Origin: Carpediemonas membranifera
Taxonomy: Eukaryota > Fornicata
Direction of reading: 5' to 3'
NCBI GenBank assembly: GCA_019828565.1
Contig: JAHDYR010000012.1
Span: 558,001-622,000, forward strand
DNA: 64,000 bases
Shown: piece after piece, positions 33,601 through 45,660 of the stretch
Layout of the letters: the number at the start of each line of letters is the position of its first letter
Position numbering within the stretch: the stretch's first letter is position 1
Notes under the pieces: model-generated
Told to the model about the DNA's origin: nothing
The model's database searches: none
Seen by the model: only the letters and a program-made list of their open reading frames with translations
Program-made: the position numbers and the translations under genes

Positions 33601-34167
33601 CGTAACCACGGAGGAGACGACAGGGAGAGACAGGACAACACGGGAACGCAGATGAGAGGCTCGTTCAGCGGGAACACCTGGGCCGGTAGAGGCTCAGAGG
33701 GAGGCATGGACAACAGCAAGGATCACTCTTCCTCCACGACGCTCAAGCGCAAGGAGGGCAGCACGAGTAGGATCATGGACTCGGACAGCGGAAAGAGAAG
33801 CAGGCACGAAGAGGACATGGACTGGGAGTCTGGAAGCAGACAGGCAACCGGCATGGACTCGGAGAAGCTGCGGCTCCGAAAGCAGTTGGCAGAGGCGCAA
33901 CAAGAGATCTCAGCGCTCAAGTCTGCCCGACTCATGCAAGAGCAAGGCCACGGAAGGTTGGTGCTCTCCGGCGTCGCGACTAAGCCCAGCAAGGAGAAGC
34001 CCACGATCCCCCGGCACAAGCACAAGAAGGCTAAGAAGGCCAAGCAGATCTCACCCATGGACCTGATGACCCAGTTCATCACGGTAATGCAGAGTCTACA
34101 AGGACAGCAAGTGAGTCAGGCCGAGGACAGCTGCAGCGGCAGTGGGGAGTCCACGGAGGAGGAGTAA
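30664..34167 (+). pseudogene. LINE ORF1 with Maelstrom/DnaQ-like domain, copy 1
   Basis: The ATG at 30664 opens 780 codons. Residues ~420-645 match the Maelstrom domain in order: IDFE (Asp426, Glu428), then IPVEGGIVLFDL and YYQDIP, then YEKHIH (His508), then IIMYAKGVEMESFL (Glu544 at the ExoII place), then CPYHRHTAGCYHCGLAD (Cys619, His622, His630, Cys631, Asp635). His630-x4-Asp635 also fits the DnaQ/DEDDh exonuclease ExoIII motif, so the nuclease residues may be kept. The rest, as read in copy 2, is a basic/acidic low-complexity tail with a coiled coil (LRLRKQLAEAQQEISALKSA) and a Lys-rich end, fitting RNA binding by ORF1 proteins. Against copy 2 a T is missing near 32900 and a G is added near 33213, putting ~310 bp out of frame. 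Confidence 0.75.
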
Positions 34168-34499
34168 GGACATGGTAAAGCAGTATTCTTTCAAGGAACA
34201 AGCAACATTTTCTTTATAATTCACAAGCCCTGGCTCCCACCCAGGGCCCGGCATTAGCTGAAATGCACTGCCGGTAGGCTGTAGCGGCAGCCAAAGGGGG
34301 GGTCACGTCATATCGTCCCCCTCCTAAGTACCCTGCCCGAAGAATGGAAGGTCACCAGGTGGTAACAAGGTTGGCCTGACAAGGGTCACCGAGACCGGCA
34401 TCTAGGCCCCTTGTTAGGACAAGGATAGCAGGAGAGGAGCGGGAAGCTGGGGCTCCCAAATTCTGGGAATTCGCAGGATAAGGAAACAGGACAAAGGCA
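34168..34499. other. LINE inter-ORF spacer, copy 1
   Basis: 332 bp between ORF1 and ORF2, almost identical in copy 2 (40955-41285). No further gene seen; its structure or role in ORF2 translation cannot be judged. Confidence 0.5.
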
Positions 34500-35618
34500 A
34501 TGGTAACCTACAAGATACTTAGTCTGAACACAGAGGGACACATAGGAAGAGGAAAGGACTTCACGGCGTCTATGGCAACGGCGATTCAGCTAAGGTTGAA
34601 GGACATAGAGGCAGTACTCATACAAGAGACATGGAGAACGGCGAATACGAGGGTTCATTGCTTCATGGACCTTGACTACGCACTAGCAGGGAGGGAGACG
34701 GAAGAGGACCTGGTCTTAGCCAACGAAAAACGAAAGGCGGATGTCAAAAGTCAGCACCGCATCAACCGACAACTAGGCATAGCAGGCAATGACGAACCTG
34801 CGCCAAGATGGAAGGGAACAAGGGAAGGCATCGGCACGAGAGTGAGCCCACACGCAACTGCAAAGTGGGACATCGGCATAACGGACAGCCTATCGGGAAG
34901 AGTGCAAGCCAGCATAATGAGAACCGGCAGGGACATACTAGTCATCAACGTGTATGGCCCTCCATCCGGCCACAGCAAGCAGGAGAAGGATGGATTCAGG
35001 GACACTATACAGAAGATCATGGACATGAAAGGGAGCATGGAGGCCATAATTATGGGAGACTGGAACATCGACCCAGGCCAGATGGAAAGATCCACCCGGT
35101 GGAAGGATATGATGGAGAAGCACAGGCTCAAAGCCATCATACCCAAGTCTGGGACGCTCACATCAGGAACATCAACCCCGGACTTTGCAGTGACAACACC
35201 AGGAATCCAGGGGGCGGAGATTGAGGTGGTAGAGTCTCAGAAGGTCGGGGTATGGGGCTCAGCACACAATGGAATCACACTAGCATGGAAGGAACAACGG
35301 TACTATGGCAGAAGTGAGCGAGACGTGGCTCTGGCCATACCCGAGGTGCACACCTGGCCCATGAAAAAGAAGGAGGGGCCAGTCACAGTCTCAAAGCTGA
35401 ACAGGATCAAGAGCTCGGACCAATGGGAAGAGACTATAAGAGCATGCATGGGCGACCCAGTGAACAACAGGGGAGCAAAGGCAAGGGACAAAGTGTTCGG
35501 GAACGGAGTGTGGAGCGAACTCCAGCGAACCCCATGGACAGAAATAGACATTTGGGAAGGCCTCACGGCAGGACTACGGGAACTGGCAAAGGTTTACAAC
35601 AGCTTCAAGGTGGAATAG
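34500..35618 (+). pseudogene. LINE ORF2 endonuclease, RT deleted, copy 1
   Basis: The ATG at 34500 opens an apurinic-type endonuclease (EEP fold): ILSLNTEG, LIQETW (metal-binding Glu), VINVYGP, GDWNID, STPDF and SAHNGITL, in the expected order. This enzyme nicks the target DNA to prime reverse transcription. After TPWTEI (about 35547) the sequence jumps to the 3' end of ORF2 (DIWEGLTAGLRELAKVYNS), so RT is missing. The deletion is in frame, leaving a 372-codon endonuclease-only product. Confidence 0.85.
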
Positions 35619-35863
35619 AAGCATGTCATGAACCCCTGACTCCAGGACCGGGAAGGGATGGACAAGGAATCAGCCATGGACCACCCTCGCTGGGTGCTAA
35701 GCTCCTGGGATCAGTGAGGAAAGGCCCCACGTATCCCGGTAGCCAGGAACCAAAGCAAGGGAAGGAACGACTGCAAGGAATTAACAGGAAGGACAGACCA
35801 GAAATAAGAAAGAAAGGACATGCAACAAGGACAGAGCAAGGATAAGGTCAAGGAAATCCATAT
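35547..35863 (+). repeat. Misplaced extra copy of the LINE 3' end
   Basis: Matches 36624-36942 (offset ~1077) with some differences, then jumps back to internal ORF2 sequence at ATGGAATGGCTGGCAG. Explained by template switching during reverse transcription. Confidence 0.85.
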
Positions 35864-36695
35864 TATGGAATGGCTGGCAGTCAAAAGGATAGTCAACTAC
35901 AGGGACCAGGATATACCAGTCAGAAACAGAGAATGGGGGCGGGGCACGGTTATGTGGGAAGCTAGGGAGAGAGTGCAGCATCTACTGGAGGGCACCAGAG
36001 AGGGAGCCCCTAAACCAGCGCTACTGGATTATGGCATGGAAACGATCAGGGAGGGGGTGGATGAAGCGGTGCAAAAGCCGTACGGCACTAGGACTAATGG
36101 AAATCATGGGGACAAGGAAATTAAGCAAGTGTCTGCAAGGTAAGCCTACGGTAGACCGAAAGGCTGGGAAGGGGGCAAAAGCAGGGCGGAATGGAAGAGA
36201 ATTGTATCCATTGCAGCCAATGTCAGCCCATCCCCATCGTCGGCAGAGAGAGGGGAGGGCCCTATGAGAGCCATCACAGAGCTGGCCCAAGGCGCTGACC
36301 TGAAGAGAGAAATTAGCAGACTATGCCCCCTATGCTCGGAGGAGTCGGAGGTGAGCCTGTTCTACAGGATCATTAGGGAAAAGCCAGGACCAGCAAGGAA
36401 GCAGGAAATGATCAGGGAGTGGGCAGAGGGCCAGAGGCTAGGATCGGCAGCGCACATAATCTGTGAATGCCCGGCAGTAGACAGGGGAGAAGCTTGGACA
36501 AAGCTGTGGACAGCAGCGAAGCACAAAACTAAGGACTTGGAAGTAAGGCAGGGCCCCCAGGGCGAATGGTACCAGGAAAGACCCATCCTAGAATTACAGC
36601 AACTAATAATATGGGGCTCGGAGGACATTTGGGAAGGCCTCACGGCAGGACTACGGGAACTGGCAAAGGTTTACAACAGCTTCAAGGTGGAATAG
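35864..36695 (+). pseudogene. LINE ORF2 C-terminal region, copy 1
   Basis: Broken frames match the end of ORF2 in copy 2. A C-terminal finger is visible as CPLCSEE, then AAHIICECPAVD (C-x2-C ... H-x3-C-x-C), as at the end of many LINE ORF2 proteins. Homopolymer differences from copy 2 at about 36049 and 36170 break the frame. Confidence 0.75.
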
Positions 36696-37595
36696 AAGCA
36701 TGTCATGAACCCCTGACTCCAGGACCGGGAAGGGATGGACAAGGAATCAGCCATGGACCACCCTCGCTGGTGCTAAGCTCCTGGGATCAGTGAGGAAAGG
36801 CCCCACGTATCCCGGTAGCCAGGAACCAAAGCAAGGGAAGGAACGACTGCAAGGAAAGAACAGGGAAGGACAGATCAGAAATAAGAAAGAAAGGACATGC
36901 AACAAGGACAGAGCAAGGATAAGGTCAAGGAAATCCATATTCATATGGTTGCACCACTCGTTGGGACCCCAAGGAAACTGCAGGGACTGGCCACGGGGGT
37001 CGGAGGGGCACAGGTGCCCCTGCCGCCCTTGTTAACGACATGGGAAACCAAGGACATGTAGTGCAAGCGAAATGTTGTAAGGGGTAACAGGACAACCAGG
37101 CCTAGTGCCTGGGGCTGCCGCTGACCCACGCCACCTAACCGGGGTAGACAGCATGGACTTAGTCACTTTCCCCGCCTTCGGGTAGGCTTCTTAACAGAGT
37201 CGAGGGGGCATGGAATTGGGGAACCGGACAGACGAGAGGGTGCCGTGGCTGAACGGCTCTACAAGGACTGCAGGGAAGCAAGGAGTGTCATAGTCAAGGT
37301 TCTGCAGGACGATCCTGCCTGTCAATGCCCCGAGGACAGACCCCCAGGCTCCCCGGATAGTTGCCGGACTTTCAGGGAGACAGGAAAGCATATTTGCACG
37401 GAGATGGCCGCAGGGCCTCTGGGGCGATTGGAATCGGCTTTCCGCGGAGACAGTAGCACCGAAAGCCCAAGGCAAACGCTGCTGACCAGTTTGCCACGGG
37501 AAATAGGCAGTACCCCGGGGCACTCAGCTCCAAGACAACGGGAAACAAGCTCAGTCCGGGGTCAGAATCCAAGCACCATAAATTTCTTTCTTTCT
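36696..37595 (+). other. LINE 3' UTR, copy 1
   Basis: About 900 bp without a credible gene, nearly identical in copy 2 (44730-45642). It ends in a TTTC-repeat tail. Such UTRs are recognised by the element's own RT; the tail suggests priming at a T-rich site. Confidence 0.7.
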
Positions 37596-37609
37596 TCACT
37601 GCGTGGCTC
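37596..37609. repeat. LINE-1 target site duplication, right
   Basis: TCACTGCGTGGCTC, the partner of 30178-30191. Confidence 0.9.
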
Positions 37610-38045
37610 GCGCTCGTGAACATGTGGAGCTCTGGGACGGGCAGCAGCGGGGGAGAAGGAGTTCACCATCTCTTGCGACTCCTGTAGGTCGCGTGACATT
37701 GCCATGACTTTCGGCATGATCGAGGGGATGTCGAGGCCTTCTGCGAGCTCCTTGACCTTGTACATGATCGTGTTGGATCCTTGCACGCGGAAGCATCTGC
37801 AGTACGTCTCTTTGAGCACATCCTCAGGTACATCTGGATTGACTAACAGCTGGAGCGCCTTGAACTTCCGATTGACGTTATTGACCTCGACGGGGTCGAA
37901 GGTCTTGGCGCGTAGACGGAAAAGATCGAGCTGAGCGGTGGATCTGCTGGGACGCAGTACGCTGCCTAGGCGCTTGAGGATTCGTAGATCGCTGAAGTTG
38001 CGCTTTTGACGGCGGCGCTCGGTAGTTGCCATCAGTAACGGTACG
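37610..38045 (-). pseudogene. Element B Gag, middle part
   Basis: Frame between the two LINE insertions. It reads in phase from 45643-45845 (through TYVPLL-type codons at the junction) into 30191. The sequence ATTERRRQKRNFSDL and on to HVHEREPRS is a helical Gag core without cysteine fingers; those follow in the next part. An ATG at 38032 could start a shorter product. Confidence 0.75.
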
Positions 38046-38063
38046 TAATCATCGTCTTCGGAG
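38046..38063. repeat. LINE-2 target site duplication, left
   Basis: TAATCATCGTCTTCGGAG, repeated at 45643-45660. The last 1-3 bases may belong to the LINE by microhomology. Confidence 0.85.
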
Positions 38064-40954
38064 GGTCGTTCATACTGGTATCAGGGGCTCATGGAGACGA
38101 GGCCGTAGAAGGCGTGCCTTACGACAAGGTATGGGATCCGGCAAACCAAGGCCCGGTCACCAGAGTGGCCTACGAGCAAGAGGACGGCAAGTACAGGGTC
38201 ATCCTAGAGCTAAGCGACACGTCAGCATGGTCCATCAGCCGCTTCATGGAGGAGGCTAGGGACATCCTCAGGCTTCAGGCACCGGAGGCCCCGGCCATAT
38301 GGCAGGCAGCATGGAACAAGTCAGGGATCTACCTGAAGGGCAGAACCAATATCCTGGGCGAAGGGGAGGAGACCCCCCTTAGCAACGAGCCGCCGTTCCG
38401 GAAGGTGAGGCTGGAAGTGCTCAAGGCCACCTCGGTCCGCAGCAATAGGGACGAACATGCCGATCTGGACAGGTCGTCCGCTAGCACGGTCATCGACGGA
38501 GACGAGGAGCAACATGTCAAGGACAAGGAGGAACGACGCCAGCAGGCCACCATGCCCGGCAGAAGAAGCCTCGACGACAGCCTCCTGGAAGTGAACAAGG
38601 ACATGGTCGGGGCCAACCAAGGCAAGATCGACCAGGACGAGGAGGTCGACTCAAACAAGGTCAGCAGCCAGCCGCCGAGGATGCCTAGAAAGGACAAGGA
38701 GAAACGACTGGTGATCGGAGCCATCGACTTCGAGTGCGCAGACCCTGGCGTCAAGAAGGCAGGGATCCCTGCCATCCCGGTTGAGGGCGGGATCGTACTC
38801 TTTGACCTCAGCACTGGGGACATTCTTGGACACGGGCATGGCCTGTATTACCAGGACATACCGGCAGCAAGCATGGACCAAGCGAGGTACACGGCATGGG
38901 CAGTGACGGGGCTGCCGCCGGCCACCTTCGTGGAGGTCGGGACGGGGCGGCCGCCGATCGAGTATGAGAAGCACATACATACTTTCAGGGACTGGGCCAA
39001 CCGCCTGGCGGCTCAGCTGGCAAGGATCGAAAGGTCGGAGGGTTGGAAGATAATCATGTATGCAAAGGGGGTGGAGATGGAAAGCTTCCTCCTCACGAAC
39101 CCCACAAATGGACTGGAGCAAGGAACCAGGGAATTCTTCCAAGCTAGGCTGGTGGACGAGAAGAAGCTACCAGAGATCCTGGAGAACAACGGCAAGGAGG
39201 AGGCTGGCCAAAACCTCAGGGACAACCTCGACAAGGCCAACTACCTGGAAGCAGTAACAACATGGTCAAATGGATGGCAGAACAGGAGCGAGCCCAAGGG
39301 AGTCTGTCCGTACCACAGACACACCGCGGGTTGCTACCACTGTGGGTTGGCGGATACAGTAGTCTTCACAGCCAGGATCAGGGCCCTATGCAAGGAGAGG
39401 ATGAGCACCCCAGACGTCTACCACTACATGGGTAAGGCACTCGACAAGACCATGGAAGCAGTCGGGAAGGCGGAGCCGGGCATGGATATCATGGGAGGCC
39501 CGGAATTCGCGACAAGGAGGGACACCTTTGAGATCTTCGGCACGTACCCGATCGGGGACGCAAGGGACGTCAGCAGGGAAGTCGGCGACAGGATCCTCGT
39601 AGTCCCGGACAACGGACACCGCTTCGGCATCGGCTTCGGGTTCGGGGAGGTTCTGTTGGGCATGAAGGGCATCTTACTGCCCCCCTTCACAATCATGGAC
39701 AACGAAGGTGTACTGGAGAGAAGCCCGCTATGGACCATCATGGAAAGAGCCACGGCTAACCAGCTCCGCATGGTACGCGTCAGGAAGGGCCTAGGGGCAG
39801 CAAGGGAGGAGGACATCATAACCATGGCCATGCTATACGAGTGGTGGCCCTCGAAGGAGGCTACGGCTCATCAAGGAGTCTGGGGCTGCGACGACCTAGC
39901 AGAGAGCCTCAGGGACTATGAGAAGGTCATAGTCAACGTCAAGGCCCCCAGGAACAGGGGTAGGATCACCCTAGGGGCGAGCTTCATCCCGAGAGACTGG
40001 GGCATGGTCAGGGTCAGCGAGGCTGGGACCATCCTAAGCCGCATGCGCAAGGAAGGGGCCAGACTAGTCTCGGCAGCTATCCCGGACGAGCCCAGAGCCA
40101 ACACAGTCAATGTCCCAGGCATCACGTATGTCCCCACCATCGACGGAAAGTCCGAACAGCCATACCAAAGTAGGTTCTTCGACAACGGCCTGGAGGAAAA
40201 GGCGAGGCGGATTAGCACCAGGATGGTGGGCAGGCACTTCGGCCAGGACGCGGATCAAGGACATCACGACCAGCATGGAGACAGGGAAGAGGACAGAAGG
40301 GTAGGACACGGAGCCGGCGGTAGAGCTGGTGTCAGAGCTGACGACAGAACCGGCGACAGAGCTGGTAACATGAACAGGACCTCGGATCGTAACCACGGAG
40401 GAGACGACAGGGAGAGACAGGACAACACGGGAACGCAGATGAGAGGCTCGTTCAGCGGGAACACCTGGGCCGGTAGAGGCTCAGAGGGAGGCATGGACAA
40501 CAGCAAGGATCACTCTTCCTCCACGACGCTCAAGCGCAAGGAGGGCAGCACGAGTAGGATCATGGACTCGGACAGCGGAAAGAGAAGCAGGCACGAAGAG
40601 GACATGGACTGGGAGTCTGGAAGCAGACAGGCAACCGGCATGGACTCGGAGAAGCTGCGGCTCCGAAAGCAGTTGGCAGAGGCGCAACAAGAGATCTCAG
40701 CGCTCAAGTCTGCCCGACTCATGCAAGAGCAAGGCCACGGAAGGTTGGTGCTCTCCGGCGTCGCGACTAAGCCCAGCAAGGAGAAGCCCACGATCCCCCG
40801 GCACAAGCACAAGAAGGCTAAGAAGGCCAAGCAGATCTCACCCATGGACCTGATGACCCAGTTCATCACGGTAATGCAGAGTCTACAAGGACAGCAAGTG
40901 AGTCAGGCCGAGGACAGCTGCAGCGGCAGTGGGGAGTCCACGGAGGAGGAGTAA
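38064..40954 (+). pseudogene. LINE ORF1, 5'-truncated copy 2
   Basis: Open from the insertion point to 40954 without the two indels of copy 1, so it gives the correct reading of the middle and tail. The Maelstrom/DnaQ-like domain is complete (IDFE to CGLAD). After the domain come RRISTRMVGRHFGQDADQGH and Arg/Asp/Gly-rich repeats, then a coiled coil and a Lys-rich stretch (RHKHKKAKKAKQ). The N-terminal ~200 residues and start codon are missing, so it is unlikely to be expressed properly. Confidence 0.8.
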
Positions 40955-41285
40955 GGACATGGTAAAGCAGTATTCTTTCAAGGAACAAGCAACATTTTCT
41001 TTATAATTCACAAGCCCTGGCTCCCACCCAGGGCCCGGCATTAGCTGAAATGCACTGCCGGTAGGCTGTAGCGGCAGCCAAAGGGGGGTCACGTCATATC
41101 GTCCCCCTCCTAAGTACCCTGCCCGAAGAATGGAAGGTCACCAGGTGGTAACAAGGTTGGCCTGACAAGGGTCACCGAGACCGGCATCTAGGCCCCTTGT
41201 TAGGACAAGGATAGCAGGAGAGGAGCGGGAAGCTGGGGCTCCCAAATTCTGGGAATTCGCAGGATAAGGAAACAGGACAAAGGCA

Positions 41286-44200
41286 ATGGTAACCTACAAG
41301 ATACTTAGTCTGAACACAGAGGGACACATAGGAAGAGGAAAGGACTTCACGGCGTCTATGGCAACGGCGATTCAGCTAAGGTTGAAGGACATAGAGGCAG
41401 TACTCATACAAGAGACATGGAGAACGGCGAATACGAGGGTTCATTGCTTCATGGACCTTGACTACGCACTAGCAGGGAGGGAGACGGAAGAGGACCTGGT
41501 CTTAGCCAACGAAAAACGAAAGGCGGATGTCAAAAGTCAGCACCGCATCAACCGACAACTAGGCATAGCAGGCAATGACGAACCTGCGCCAAGATGGAAG
41601 GGAACAAGGGAAGGCATCGGCACGAGAGTGAGCCCACACGCAACTGCAAAGTGGGACATCGGCATAACGGACAGCCTATCGGGAAGAGTGCAAGCCAGCA
41701 TAATGAGAACCGGCAGGGACATACTAGTCATCAACGTGTATGGCCCTCCATCCGGCCACAGCAAGCAGGAGAAGGATGGATTCAGGGACACTATACAGAA
41801 GATCATGGACATGAAAGGGAGCATGGAGGCCATAATTATGGGAGACTGGAACATCGACCCAGGCCAGATGGAAAGATCCACCCGGTGGAAGGATATGATG
41901 GAGAAGCACAGGCTCAAAGCCATCATACCCAAGTCTGGGACGCTCACATCAGGAACATCAACCCCGGACTTTGCAGTGACAACACCAGGAATCCAGGGGG
42001 CGGAGATTGAGGTGGTAGAGTCTCAGAAGGTCGGGGTATGGGGCTCAGCACACAATGGAATCACACTAGCATGGAAGGAACAACGGTACTATGGCAGAAG
42101 TGAGCGAGACGTGGCTCTGGCCATACCCGAGGTGCACACCTGGCCCATGAAAAAGAAGGAGGGGCCAGTCACAGTCTCAAAGCTGAACAGGATCAAGAGC
42201 TCGGACCAATGGGAAGAGACTATAAGAGCATGCATGGGCGACCCAGTGAACAACAGGGGAGCAAAGGCAAGGGACAAAGTGTTCGGGAACGGAGTGTGGA
42301 GCGAACTCCAGCGAACCCCATGGACAGAAATAGGCAACAGGACCAGGAAGGAAAGGATGAAAGAGGAGCTGGAGAAATACTGGGGAGAGCGCAGGGCCAA
42401 ATGGGTGGCCGACATCAGCAGAAGTGCAAAAGGGGGTATAGGGCCTCAAGGGCCTCAGTGGAAGCTGCCATCAGAAGGTGGTGGTGTGACAACCAATACA
42501 AGGGAATGCCGGAGAGCCTCCTCAAGGACGGAGTGATAACCACGGACAAGGCGGCCATCAGCGAGATCCTCTTGCAACAGTATGCTAGAGTCAGCAGAGG
42601 CAGGGAACCCACCTGGAAGACATGGAGGGGCAGGGACGGAAATGAGTTCAAGGAAAGCGAGGTCAAAGCCGCAATCAAAAAGGATCAGGAGGGACACCGC
42701 ACCAGGGCCTGACCTCACATCTGGAGACATGCTGAGAGAGCTGGATGAGAAAGGCCTTAGGGAAGTGACGAGGCTCATCAACAGGGTCTACAGGGAGGGC
42801 GACGTACCCAAAGCATGGAAGTATGCCACAGTGTCGGCCATACACAAGACAGGGAAGCCAAGGGTCAAGCCGGAATCATATAGACCAATATCCTTGACAC
42901 CACTGCTGTACAGGGTCTATGGTAGATTGCTCAAGATACGTCTGGAAGCAGCAACGAAAAGGTTCATACCAAGAGAACAGGCTGGTTTCCAGTCAGACAG
43001 GGACGTCATCCAGCAGATACAGTACATTGTGCAGCGGCACCAGGAGGGGGGTGAGACCACGTCAATCTTTCTGGACATCGAGAAGGCATATGACACGGTA
43101 CCAAGGGACATTCTCATGGATAAGCTACAGGGTATGGGGGTGGAGGAGCACTTGATCAGGGCAATTCAAGGCACAATAAAGGAAACCTGGATATCAGTCA
43201 AGGGGGCAAAGGCATGGGAAAGAACCAACAGGGGAGTTAAGCAAGGGTGCGTCCTGGCACCGACACTGTTTGTGCTGTTCATGGCTAACTGGCCCCACCT
43301 GGCCAGAAAGAAAATCAAGGGAGAACGGTACGACATCAGAGAACCGCCAAGGACCACGAGCCACCTCAGCGACCGACTACCGGCAGCACTTACCATGTTT
43401 GTGGATGACACTGCGGTCACAGGGAGCAAACCGGAGCATAGCCAGATGGTCGCCAACATAATGGTGGACATAATCAGAGAGCATGAAATGAGGGTGAACG
43501 CCCAGAAGAATGTAATGATTAGCGTGGACAGAACAGCCCTAGTCAGGATCGAGGGGGTAACACTACTGCCAGAGAAGGAGGCGAGATACCTGGGATTATG
43601 GATCGCAAGTGGGAAGGACCCTATGTCGGCCTGCATAAGGCGGAAACAGGAGCAGAGCGAAAGGTACAAGAGACTGGTGAGATGGGCAGGGTGGACCAGG
43701 GCAAACATGCCAGCACTAGCGAGCAGGCTACTACTGGAAATATATATATGGCCCAGGATCCTCTTCGGAGTCGAGGTGTGGGGGAACGCACCGGGAGGTA
43801 GAAGGATCTGGAATGACTGGCAGGGAATCATGGCAGGAACAGGACCGGGAGGGGGCGCAGCCATGAGGCTGATGAATGGATGGGTGGACCTCCAGGCACA
43901 CATGGAATGGCTGGCAGTCAAAAGGATAGTCAACTACGGGACCAGGATATACCAGTCAGAAACAGAGAATGGGGGCGGGGCACGGTTATGTGGGAAGCTA
44001 GGGAGAGAGTGCAGCATCTACTGGAGGGCACCAGAGAGGGAGCCCCTAAACCAGCGCTACTGGATTATGGCATGGAAACGATCAGGAGGGGGTGGATGAA
44101 GCGGTGCAAAAGCCGTACGGCACTAGGACTAATGGAAATCATGGGGACAAGGAAATTAAGCAAGTGTCTGCAAGGTAAGCCTACGGTAGACCGAAAGGCT

Positions 44201-44729
44201 GGGAAGGGGCAAAGCAGGGCGGAATGGAAGAGAATTGTATCCATTGCAGCCAATGTCAGCCCATCCCCATCGTCGGCAGAGAGAGGGGAGGGCCCTATGA
44301 GAGCCATCACAGAGCTGGCCCAAGGCGCTGACCTGAAGAGAGAAATTAGCAGACTATGCCCCCTATGCTCGGAGGAGTCGGAGGTGAGCCTGTTCTACAG
44401 GATCATTAGGGAAAAAGCCAGGACCAGCAAGGAAGCAGGAAATGATCAGGGAGTGGGCAGAGGGCCAGAGGCTAGGATCGGCAGCGCACATAATCTGTGA
44501 ATGCCCGGCAGTAGACAGGGGAGAAGCTTGGACAAAGCTGTGGACAGCAGCGAAGCACAAAACTAAGGACTTGGAAGTAAGGCAGGGCCCCCAGGGCGAA
44601 TGGTACCAGGAAAGACCCATCCTAGAATTACAGCAACTAATAATATGGGGCTCGGAGGACATTTGGGAAGGCCTCACGGCAGGACTACGGGAACTGGCAA
44701 AGGTTTACAACAGCTTCAAGGTGGAATAG
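41286..44729 (+). pseudogene. LINE ORF2 endonuclease-RT, frame breaks, copy 2
   Basis: The ATG at 41286 opens the same endonuclease as in copy 1. The coding sense moves to another frame at the AAAAGGGGG run near 42428, returns near 42677 (AAAAA run), and breaks again near 44085 (GGAGGGGG). RT motifs follow in order: YRPISLTPLLYRVYGRLL, FLDIEKAYDTV, GVKQGCVLAPTLF and FVDDTAV (catalytic Asp pair, ~43399), then a thumb region and a C-terminal CPLC...HIICECP finger. With three single-base corrections this would be one ORF2 of ~1145 codons. ORF2 makes the nick and copies the RNA at the target. Confidence 0.8.
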
Positions 44730-45642
44730 AAGCATGTCATGAACCCCTGACTCCAGGACCGGGAAGGGATGGACAAGGAATCAGCCATGGACCACCCTCG
44801 CTGGTGCTAAGCTCCTGGGATCAGTGAGGAAAGGCCCCACGTATCCCGGTAGCCAGGAACCAAAGCAAGGGAAGGAACGACTGCAAGGAAAGAACAGGGA
44901 AGGACAGATCAGAAATAAGAAAGAAAGGACATGCAACAAGGACAGAGCAAGGATAAGGTCAAGGAAATCCATATTCATATGGTTGCACCACTCGTTGGGA
45001 CCCCAAGGAAACTGCAGGGACTGGCCACGGGGGTCGGAGGGGCACAGGTGCCCCTGCCGCCCTTGTTAACGACATGGGAAACCAAGGACATGTAGTGCAA
45101 GCGAAATGTTGTAAGGGGTAACAGGACAACCAGGCCTAGTGCCTGGGGGTACACCACCCATGCCCTGACCCACGCCACCTAACCGGGGTAGACAGCATGG
45201 ACTTAGTCACTTTCTCCGCCTTCGGGTAGGCTTCTTAACAGAGTCGAGGGGGCATGGAATTGGGGAACCGGACAGACGAGAGGGTGCCGTGGCTGAACGG
45301 CTCTACAAGGACTGCAGGGAAGCAAGGAGTGTCATAGTCAAGGTTCTGCAGGACGATCCTGCCTGTCAATGCCCCGAGGACAGACCCCCAGGCTCCCCGG
45401 ATAGTTGCCGGACTTTCAGGGAGACAGGAAAGCATATTTGCACGGAGATGGCCGCAGGGCCTCTGGGGCGATTGGAATCGGCTTTCCGCGGAGACAGTAG
45501 CACCGAAAGCCCAAGGCAAACGCTGCTGACCAGTTTGCCACGGGAAATAGGCAGTACCCCGGGGCACTCAGCTCCAAGACAACGGGAAACAAGCTCAGTC
45601 CGGGGTCAGAATCCAAGCACCATAAATTTCTTTCTTTCTTTC
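44730..45642 (+). other. LINE 3' UTR, copy 2
   Basis: Same non-coding segment as in copy 1, with a small replacement near 45147-45170 and a longer TTTC tail (45626-45642). Confidence 0.7.
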
Positions 45643-45660
45643 TAATCATCGTCTTCGGAG
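45643..45660. repeat. LINE-2 target site duplication, right
   Basis: TAATCATCGTCTTCGGAG, the partner of 38046-38063. Confidence 0.85.

Larger units (their letters stand above)
30192..37595 (+). mobile_element. LINE copy 1 (7.4 kb, rearranged)
   Basis: A non-LTR retrotransposon with ORF1, ORF2 and a TTTC-repeat tail (37582-37595), flanked by a 14-bp target duplication. Compared with copy 2 it has ~1.07 kb more 5' sequence but lacks ~1.57 kb of ORF2 containing RT. In place of that it carries an extra copy of its own 3' end. It cannot move by its own enzymes. The 5' UTR (30192-30663) holds no clear gene. Confidence 0.9.
38064..45642 (+). mobile_element. LINE copy 2 (5'-truncated, RT present)
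   Basis: Starts inside ORF1 (matching 31274 of copy 1 onward), as expected for incomplete target-primed reverse transcription. It retains endonuclease, RT, C-terminal finger and TTTC tail. Its flanking duplication lies within element B Gag. It is almost identical to copy 1, so both insertions are recent. Confidence 0.9.

Noticed and set aside
30664-45642. Assembly duplication of one LINE
   Set aside because: The two copies have different 5' ends, different target duplications, distinct indels and a private rearrangement, so they are separate insertions.
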